This document shows, in pieces, positions 24,440-30,824 of a stretch of DNA of 32,877 nt. Made by a program: the position numbers and the translations under genes. Positions within the stretch are counted from its first letter, which is position 1. Each line of letters starts with the position of its first letter. Source of the DNA: a virus; the IMG/VR virus record IMGVR_UViG_3300042345_000505, positions 1 to 32,877 of that record. One strand, 5' to 3'. The notes beneath the pieces were generated by a model that was not told where the DNA came from, made no database searches, and worked only from the letters and a program-made list of their open reading frames with translations.

Positions 24440-25711
24440 ATGAAATATATTAAGCTTTTTGAACAATGGCTGGCCGACAAAAGCCAGCCATTACTTTTAG
24501 AAGGTGGTGCTGCTGGCCACATGAATCATCCATTTGATGATAAAGGATTAACCTTTGGTGACTTTAAGAGCATCATCGATGCGGGTCTTAGAGGCGAATT
24601 GAATTTTGAAGAAGATCCTACTGAAAAAACAGATGGTCAAAATGTATGGGCTACTATACAGGATGGTCAAGTAAAATTTGCAAGAAATAAAGGTGAAAGT
24701 ATTTCACCAATGTCTCTTTCTGATTTTAAACAAAAATTCCAGGATCACCCAAGCGCAACCGTTAGGGATACTTTTCAATTTGCTGCACAGGATCTTGCAG
24801 ACCTTTTAATTAAATTACCAGCCAAAGTTCAACAGGATACATTTGATAATGGTAAGAATTTCATGAACATGGAACTTATCTATTCAAGAAATCCTAATGT
24901 TATTAATTATGATACCGATGTTATTCAGTTTCATAATATAACTAAGACAGATGGTAATGGCAATGTAATAGGTACTGATGCTCGCCCCGCTAAAGAAATT
25001 CCTGTAATCCTATCTAAAGTACAAGCAGATTTAGGAAAGACCTTTAAGATTATTCCACCTAGAATAATTCAATTACAACAGGACATGGACTTCAGTACAA
25101 ATAAGCAGAAGTTTATTAATAAAGTAATTGAACTTCAAAAGAGATACGGTCTTAATGATGGCGATGAAGTATCTCGCTATCATGAAATGTGGTGGAGAGA
25201 ACTTATTGATAAGGAATTTCCAAATGCTCCTCAAGATATTAAAGAAGGACTTTTAAGAAGATGGGCTTATGATGATAAGACTACATTAAATATGAGATCC
25301 TTAGATAAGGTGTTAACACCCGATGAATCTGCAAAGATTAAGAAATTCGATAAGGAAGATGTAAAGAAAAAGTATAAAGAAAACATTAGACCGTTTGAAG
25401 ACCTATTTCTTGAACTAGGTTCGGTTATATTAAGTAATGCAAGTAATTTCTTAGCAGCTGATCCAACCGGTGAAACCGCTAGGCTTCGTGCATACCTTCA
25501 AGCAGAAGCCGATAAAATTAGAAAAACTGGCGGTGCCGATCAAATCAGAAAGGTTGAAGATGAATTAGCCAGACTTGATAGAATTGGTGGAATTAATTCA
25601 ATATTTCCAACAGAAGGTATTGTTTTCAGATATAACGGAAAGCTTTATAAACTTACAGGTACCTTTGCTGCACTGAACCAATTACTCGGTATAATTAAGT
25701 ACGGTAGATAG
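24440..25711 (+). CDS. Predicted ligase-type nucleotidyltransferase with head-targeting-like leader (423 aa)
   Basis: The N-terminus MKYIKLFEQWLADKSQ matches the head-targeting-like motif and is followed by L-L-E|G (21/22), a possible prohead-protease cut. GHMNHPFDD comes next. Then motifs of the RNA/DNA ligase and capping-enzyme superfamily appear in order: motif I EKTDGQNVW with candidate nucleophile Lys63; a downstream Arg/Lys pair (FARNKG, 80-85); a motif III-like MNMELIY (142-147); motif IV EGIVFRY (392-398); motif V YKLTG (403-407). Such enzymes transfer AMP through a Lys adduct. The ~330 residues between motifs I and IV are more than usual, implying a large helical insertion (about 200-385). 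It follows the acidic gene by 9 bp. Activity and substrate are unknown. Confidence 0.62.
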   Translation: MKYIKLFEQWLADKSQPLLLEGGAAGHMNHPFDDKGLTFGDFKSIIDAGLRGELNFEEDPTEKTDGQNVWATIQDGQVKFARNKGESISPMSLSDFKQKFQDHPSATVRDTFQFAAQDLADLLIKLPAKVQQDTFDNGKNFMNMELIYSRNPNVINYDTDVIQFHNITKTDGNGNVIGTDARPAKEIPVILSKVQADLGKTFKIIPPRIIQLQQDMDFSTNKQKFINKVIELQKRYGLNDGDEVSRYHEMWWRELIDKEFPNAPQDIKEGLLRRWAYDDKTTLNMRSLDKVLTPDESAKIKKFDKEDVKKKYKENIRPFEDLFLELGSVILSNASNFLAADPTGETARLRAYLQAEADKIRKTGGADQIRKVEDELARLDRIGGINSIFPTEGIVFRYNGKLYKLTGTFAALNQLLGIIKYGR

Positions 25712-25787
25712 TACCAGATCTTACATCTAATAGGTTAACTATTTTAAGTAATAGGAAACTGTTTATAAGAAATCCGGTAACGATAAT

Positions 25788-25813
25788 GGGTGAGCTATCG
25801 TCTCACCTTTTTT
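25788..25813 (+). terminator. Intrinsic (Rho-independent) terminator
   Basis: GGTGAG (25789-25794) pairs with CTCACC (25802-25807) across a 7-nt loop and is followed directly by six T (25808-25813). It lies 77 bp after the ligase-like gene's stop and 20 bp before the promoter-like TGAATATATAAA, so it separates two transcription units. CGATA (25781-25785) can also pair with TATCG (25796-25800), which would disrupt the terminator stem. Confidence 0.85.
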
Positions 25814-25832
25814 ATTTTATGCGGTTTTCCAC

Positions 25833-25844
25833 TGAATATATAAA
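25833..25844 (+). promoter_or_regulatory. Promoter-like TGAATATATAAA after the terminator
   Basis: Identical over 12 bases to the element at 18829-18840. It lies just downstream of a strong terminator and 22 bp before the ATG at 25867, the expected place for a new promoter. The rest of the 155-bp gap holds no gene that I can support. Confidence 0.5.
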
Positions 25845-25866
25845 AAGTAATACAAAACTAAATTAA

Positions 25867-28800
25867 ATGAAAGAATTAGCTAGAATTTATAAAGAGTTAG
25901 GCCAGGATTTTATTAATGATCTATTTAAGGACTATCTTGTGGTAACCGAAAAGTTATCAGGGTCTGCTTTTTCATTTGAAAAATCTGGTTCATCCTTAAA
26001 GTTCTTTAAGTCTAATGATAAGCCTATTAATCTTGTTGATAGAACATTAATGGTTTATTATGAAAGTCCTATTAATTACATAAAGAAAACTACATTATCA
26101 TTTATTGATTCTATTCCTGCAAATTGGAGATTTTGTTTTCAGTACTTTGTTCATAATGAACCGGGGGTTATTAAATATGATAAGTTACCTAAGAATAATC
26201 TGGTTTTAACTCACATCCAGGTAAAGAATCAATCTGGAAAATTTGTAAAGATTATTGAGGATCCTAGAGTTATTCAAGATTGGTCAAATGCATTAGGTGT
26301 AACCCCGCTTCTTCCTATCTTTAAAGGTTATCTAACCGACGAGCAAAAGGATAGTATTAAAAAGTTTATTGAAACTCCAATAGAAGATCAATTAGAGATT
26401 TTCAAAACTTCTTCATTCGCGGAGTATCTTATTAAGGTTCTTAATCCTAAAATGAGTTCTACTATTTTACAAGATGACCTAACAAAACCAATTGAATCAA
26501 TCATATTTAAGTTTTATAAGCCAGGGACTACACAATCTGTATCTGCAAAACTAATTGATCCTTATACGGCAAATCTATTAAAACACAGAGAACCTATTGA
26601 TCCTAAGAAGGCACCTGCAGATATTAATGAAATTCTATTACTCGATATTCTTGCATTTATTGAGGAAAGAGGTTTAAGAGCAGGTGAATTATTAAGTAGT
26701 ACACCAGATGAAAGATATTTGGAATTGGTATCATCAATATTTAATGAATATGTAACTAGAAGAGGTAAAGGCCTTAATGATCTGGGAATAGAAAGAGCTG
26801 AATTTGCAAAAGGAGATGAATTCAAATTAAATATAGATCTTATTCCTAGCCAGGCTACACAAAGTATTCTTAGAGGAAATGAAACAATGCAGGATCTATT
26901 TAAGATCATGTTAGGATCATTACGTAAGAAAAGAAACCCTGAAAGAGTTGGTAATATATTAACACCTTCCGTTATTGAAGATTTTAATGAACTTGTTACA
27001 AAAATTGAAGATGCAATTAATAAACCCGTTGATGATAAGTTTAAGACATTTACAGATTATCTTAATCTTAAAAAGACCAATGAGTCTTATGAAACTGCGG
27101 AAGATTTACTCATAGCGGAAAAGATCTTAAACTATAATAACTTTATTAACTTAGGTAAAGTAGTTATTGAATCAGACGTAATGGACCAATCAATAAAAAA
27201 TCCTAAAACAGGCAGAAAGGTAAAAGTTTCTTCTGCTTTAAGTTATGATAAGGATTCTGATGTATATAAAAAGGCCAAAGAATTACTTGGATCTGATGAA
27301 AAGGAAGTTTCATCTGAAATGTCAGATTCTCTAAAAAAGAAATTTACATCTGACCGGGTAAAAAATATTCAGGCCGACTATAGTAGAATTGCATTTGAAT
27401 CGGATAAGGATAAAGAAGAGTTTAAAAAGAGCTTTGATAACTTACTTAGTGGAAAGTCATTAACACCAGATGAAGCAAAGGTGGTTTCCAAATATGCAAA
27501 GGTTGGTGATGCTAAAAATGCATTAAAAATTTATTTTGCATCGAGTAAACCTGGTGTATTTGGCCAAACGTCTAGAGAAAAGGTTTTAGATTTAACTGAT
27601 AAAGATGGATCTTTAAAAGATGAAATGACTAAGTTAGGAATGGAGATTACTGCATCTACAACTGTTGCAGGGGATGAAAAACCTAAGATTGCTACTAAAG
27701 AGATTAATCCAAATAAGTTGGCTGATAATAAAACATATAAGCCTAAAGTAGATGTAGTAAAAAATGATAATGGAGAAATTCAGGAAATATCAATAGGTAC
27801 TACGAAATTAAAAAGACTAAAGGAACCTGATCAAGAAAAACTTTTTTCTGCATATAAGAAACAGAATCCTAATTTATCCGATGATGAAGTAAGAGGTTTA
27901 GTTGATCGAACTAATAGAGCAATTGAACGAAATAACAGATCTTTAGAAAAATTTGAAAAACTTAAGGATGTTGATTTCTTAGAGCCAGTACCAGGATTAC
28001 AGGATCTTACACAAAAAGAAAGAGCTGACAAAATCGGCAAAGAATATCCTAAGTTAATTTCTGAAAAAATGAAAACCCTTATCGGAGATAATCCAACAGA
28101 AAAGGAAAGTGGTGTACTTAAAGGAATTGAAGATCTTTCAAATATTGAAGATCCTGAAGAATTTAACCAAGCATCGGTAGAGGTACTTAGAAAAATGGAT
28201 GATATAGAAGCATTAAGAAAGGGTAGTTCTGACTTAGCAGAATCTTTTGCTTATATCTATATGAATAAAAAGGGATTTAGAACAGAATTACCTGCCGGTG
28301 AAAATTTCCCAGTTGCCGATGTTATCTGTTTAGGCAGCGATACGAATCTAAATGATCTAGATCCAGATTCACCTGACTATGCAGAAAAAGTTGCTATGCA
28401 AGGTTTAGGCTTTGCGGTTAATCTTGAAACTATAGGAGGGATTAGTGTTAAGAAAGACGGCGGTGCTGCATCTGCATTAAAGAATAAGATTGGAGAATCT
28501 ACATTTAAGAATAAAGAAACTGGTGAAAAGTTACAATCGTTAGCAGATAATCATAATAACTTTTTAGGAACTGTTGAAAATCCTACTACACCAGAAACTA
28601 TTAAAAAAGGTTCAGAACAATTAGATAATGTTGAAGATTGGGCAATCAGCAATGGAATTATTTCAAAAGATAGTCTTCCACTTAAATATGGAAATAGGAC
28701 GCCTAGAGAATGGGCTAAGGATACTCTTAAAAAATGGGATGATGAAGGGTATGGTCCGTTTCCTAAATGGCAAGAAGATGCGTTGGAGCAACACCTAAGG

Positions 28801-29079
28801 GCCTCTTTACTTATTGGTGAACTTCATAATAATGATCTTGAAGAACAGTCTTACGGTAATATAAACGTTTCAACTGCTAAACAAGGCGGTGGTATGAATA
28901 TAACTGATGGAATTACAACTGCATCATTGATGAAAATGTCTCCTAACCCAGGATTTAAGTTTATGAAAGGCAAGGGTCCTGATGGTACAACTATACCAAG
29001 ACCTAATGCAATTTATTCTGCAAACCTCGTTCATGCTGATTATGACCCAACAACCGAAAGATTCAAAATGAATAAATAA
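25867..29079 (+). CDS. Large protein: N-terminal ligase-like nucleotidyltransferase domain plus long unknown region (1070 aa)
   Basis: Residues 1-240 show a second, divergent ligase-superfamily pattern. Motif I-like VTEKLSGSAFSFE has candidate Lys29, but the usual KxDG reads KLSG. WRFCFQYFV (87-95) fits the motif III position, IESIIFKF (209-216) fits motif IV and SAKLIDP (226-232) fits motif V. Residues ~240-800 are Lys/Glu-rich helical sequence with no recognised domain. Around 790-890 there is a compact region (AYIYMNKKGFRTEL, FPVADVICLG, VNLETIGGISVKKDGGAAS) that loosely recalls PD-(D/E)xK nucleases, though the spacing is not canonical. The end is Gly/Pro/Asn-rich. No head-targeting leader is evident at the N-terminus. 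It has its own promoter-like element and follows a terminator. It may be a repair or head-packaged enzyme; function is not established. Confidence 0.6.
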   Translation: MKELARIYKELGQDFINDLFKDYLVVTEKLSGSAFSFEKSGSSLKFFKSNDKPINLVDRTLMVYYESPINYIKKTTLSFIDSIPANWRFCFQYFVHNEPGVIKYDKLPKNNLVLTHIQVKNQSGKFVKIIEDPRVIQDWSNALGVTPLLPIFKGYLTDEQKDSIKKFIETPIEDQLEIFKTSSFAEYLIKVLNPKMSSTILQDDLTKPIESIIFKFYKPGTTQSVSAKLIDPYTANLLKHREPIDPKKAPADINEILLLDILAFIEERGLRAGELLSSTPDERYLELVSSIFNEYVTRRGKGLNDLGIERAEFAKGDEFKLNIDLIPSQATQSILRGNETMQDLFKIMLGSLRKKRNPERVGNILTPSVIEDFNELVTKIEDAINKPVDDKFKTFTDYLNLKKTNESYETAEDLLIAEKILNYNNFINLGKVVIESDVMDQSIKNPKTGRKVKVSSALSYDKDSDVYKKAKELLGSDEKEVSSEMSDSLKKKFTSDRVKNIQADYSRIAFESDKDKEEFKKSFDNLLSGKSLTPDEAKVVSKYAKVGDAKNALKIYFASSKPGVFGQTSREKVLDLTDKDGSLKDEMTKLGMEITASTTVAGDEKPKIATKEINPNKLADNKTYKPKVDVVKNDNGEIQEISIGTTKLKRLKEPDQEKLFSAYKKQNPNLSDDEVRGLVDRTNRAIERNNRSLEKFEKLKDVDFLEPVPGLQDLTQKERADKIGKEYPKLISEKMKTLIGDNPTEKESGVLKGIEDLSNIEDPEEFNQASVEVLRKMDDIEALRKGSSDLAESFAYIYMNKKGFRTELPAGENFPVADVICLGSDTNLNDLDPDSPDYAEKVAMQGLGFAVNLETIGGISVKKDGGAASALKNKIGESTFKNKETGEKLQSLADNHNNFLGTVENPTTPETIKKGSEQLDNVEDWAISNGIISKDSLPLKYGNRTPREWAKDTLKKWDDEGYGPFPKWQEDALEQHLRASLLIGELHNNDLEEQSYGNINVSTAKQGGGMNITDGITTASLMKMSPNPGFKFMKGKGPDGTTIPRPNAIYSANLVHADYDPTTERFKMNK

Positions 29080-29093
29080 AAAAAGACACTTAG

Positions 29094-30443
29094 ATGAAAA
29101 ATCTTAAAAACATTGATACATTTTTAGTTGAAAAGAAAATTTCTGTTAAAAGGAGATACACAGAAAGCCATCCTGCTAAGTTTGTGTCTACTTCAGCTAA
29201 GATTAGAAATGTTCTTTTGGATTCAATTGGCGATGGCCATTTAACAGAGGAAGAAATTAATAAAATCTTATCTGAGATTAATGCAAACAAGAGATGGTTA
29301 AAAAGAAACCTAGACCTTTTTAATATTAGTGAAGATCAGGAAGGAATTAAGAGATATTCCCTTTCACCCTTTGGCAATAGAATTAGAAAGGCTACGAAGG
29401 TTACTTCAATTACCGAAGCCTTAAATGTTCCTCATAAAGATCAAGGTAAAAAGAAGGTTAATATTTTTGTTGGAAGATTTCAACCTTTTACATTAGGGCA
29501 TGTTAAGGTTTTTGAACAGATGTATAAAAAGAATGGCCACCCTGTTGTGGTATTCTTAGTAAGAGGTGGCAAACCTGATCCTGAAAAAAATCCATTCAGT
29601 GAAGAATTACAGCAGGCTATGTTTGCTGATATGACTAAGCAATATCCATTCCTAGAGGCTGCTTTTGTAGTTCCTAACGGTGCAATTGATACTCTCTTTG
29701 CAACCGCAAGACCTGCATACGAGCCGGTTATGTGGGGATACGGTACTGATAGAAAGCGTGCGTATGATGCTATGATTAATAAACCGGAATACAGAGAACA
29801 ACTTGGGGTTGATCCTGAATTTACTGGATTTGAAATAGGCAGAACTGATGATGACATTTCAGCATCTAAAGTTCGTAATGCTTTAACAATAGATGATGAA
29901 AACACATTTAAGAAAATGACACCTAAGAGTATTCATAATTTCTATAAAACTCTACAGGATACATTAAACCCAATAAAAGAAAGTAAACAAATGAAAAACT
30001 TAAAATCAATTAATGAATTTCTTGTAAGAGAAAAGGATGAAGAGAAAGAAGCCCCAGTAACCCCTAAAGTAGATACATCAGAAGGTACCTTTAAAGAGAT
30101 GGATGTTAATGGAAAAACATATAATGCTATCTTATCTACATTTGATGCTATTGGTGCTAAGCAAAAGGCTATGGGTAAAGATGTAGTAGGTCTTATTTCA
30201 TTACCGGGTGATAATGAAGTTTATGAATTATTATCAAAAGAAGATGAAAAGACAGAAGAATCTGTTAATGAAGAGTATATTGAGGTTATGGATTCCATTC
30301 GTATGGCTAATGCGTTAGGAGAAATTCAACAGATTTGGCAGCAGTGGAAAAATGGTCCTGCTACCGAACCTAGTGATATTAGACCTGCACAAAAAGAACT
30401 TAAGGGTTGGATAGATCGTTGGTTTAAAGATAATATTAAATAA
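29094..30443 (+). CDS. Cytidylyltransferase/NMNAT-like nucleotidyltransferase with two head-targeting-like peptides (449 aa)
   Basis: Residues 121-295 are a HIGH-superfamily nucleotidyltransferase: VNIFVGRFQPFTLGHVKVF carries the (H/T)xGH motif (133-136), and ISASKVR (255-261) matches the ISSTxxR motif. Enzymes such as NadM or FAD synthetase join a nucleotide to a phosphorylated substrate. The substrate here is undetermined. The N-terminus MKNLKNIDTFLVEKK is head-targeting-like, and SITE|AL at 108/109, just before the catalytic domain, fits a prohead-protease site. A near-copy, MKNLKSINEFLVREK, recurs at residue 300 and starts a separate-looking C-terminal domain of 150 residues. This looks like two genes fused in frame, or a gene with internal initiation. 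It lies 14 bp after the 1070-aa gene and shares a base with the next start codon. Confidence 0.75.
   Translation: MKNLKNIDTFLVEKKISVKRRYTESHPAKFVSTSAKIRNVLLDSIGDGHLTEEEINKILSEINANKRWLKRNLDLFNISEDQEGIKRYSLSPFGNRIRKATKVTSITEALNVPHKDQGKKKVNIFVGRFQPFTLGHVKVFEQMYKKNGHPVVVFLVRGGKPDPEKNPFSEELQQAMFADMTKQYPFLEAAFVVPNGAIDTLFATARPAYEPVMWGYGTDRKRAYDAMINKPEYREQLGVDPEFTGFEIGRTDDDISASKVRNALTIDDENTFKKMTPKSIHNFYKTLQDTLNPIKESKQMKNLKSINEFLVREKDEEKEAPVTPKVDTSEGTFKEMDVNGKTYNAILSTFDAIGAKQKAMGKDVVGLISLPGDNEVYELLSKEDEKTEESVNEEYIEVMDSIRMANALGEIQQIWQQWKNGPATEPSDIRPAQKELKGWIDRWFKDNIK
29991..30443 (+). other. Possible internal start giving a 150-aa C-terminal product
   Basis: The in-frame ATG at 29991 is preceded by AAAGAAAGTAAACAA, an A-rich leader like those of neighbouring genes. 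It begins with MKNLKSINEFLV, 9 of 12 residues identical to the N-terminus of the full-length gene. The encoded part has an acidic linker and a small mixed domain (EMDVNGKTYNAILSTFDAIG..., WIDRWFKDNIK). Either it is translated separately or it is a fused former gene. Confidence 0.45.
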
Positions 30444-30814
30444 TGCCTGCACAAAGTAAAGCACAACGTAGACTTTTTGCTCTCGCTCTTTTATATAAGA
30501 GAGGAGAGCTTTCTGCATCTGAAGCATCAGATGAGGTAAAAGATCTATCTAAATTACCAGAAAAAGACTTAAGAGATTACGCTGAAACTAAAGAAGAAGG
30601 TTTACCTGATAAAGTAGCCGAAGAAACTGTAACTCTTAATCCTAATATGAATGTACAGGGAATGGGTCCCGTTGAGTTTCCAGGAAATCCTGGCTCTGCT
30701 GATTCATTTACTACTCAGCCTACCGGAAGTGGAGACATTCCTGGTGGAAAGAAAAAGAAAAAAATAAGACTCTTATCATTTGATCAATTTTTAGATCTTA
30801 TGAAGATAAAATAA
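30443..30814 (+). CDS. DUF3008-like small protein with C-terminal head-targeting-like motif (123 aa)
   Basis: Residues 1-57 (MPAQSKAQRRLFALALLYKR, then LSKLPEKDLRDYAETKEEGLPDKV) match what I remember of the DUF3008 family, small proteins found in bacteria and T4-type phages with a Lys/Arg-rich start and a 'KxKGLPEK' end. Their role is unknown. A Gly/Pro/Asn-rich linker (65-102) and a Lys run (103-107) lead to IRLLSFDQFLDLM (108-120). That is the same motif seen at the N-termini of the neighbouring head-targeted-like proteins, here at the C-terminus. The start codon shares a base with the preceding stop (TAATG), indicating coupled translation. Confidence 0.65.
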   Translation: MPAQSKAQRRLFALALLYKRGELSASEASDEVKDLSKLPEKDLRDYAETKEEGLPDKVAEETVTLNPNMNVQGMGPVEFPGNPGSADSFTTQPTGSGDIPGGKKKKKIRLLSFDQFLDLMKIK

Positions 30815-30824
30815 ATAAGGTACA

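Noticed and set aside
29480-29905. Minus-strand open frame (141 aa) across the nucleotidyltransferase domain
   Set aside because: The + strand frame carries clear GRFQPFTLGH and ISASKVR motifs; the antisense product has no recognisable feature.
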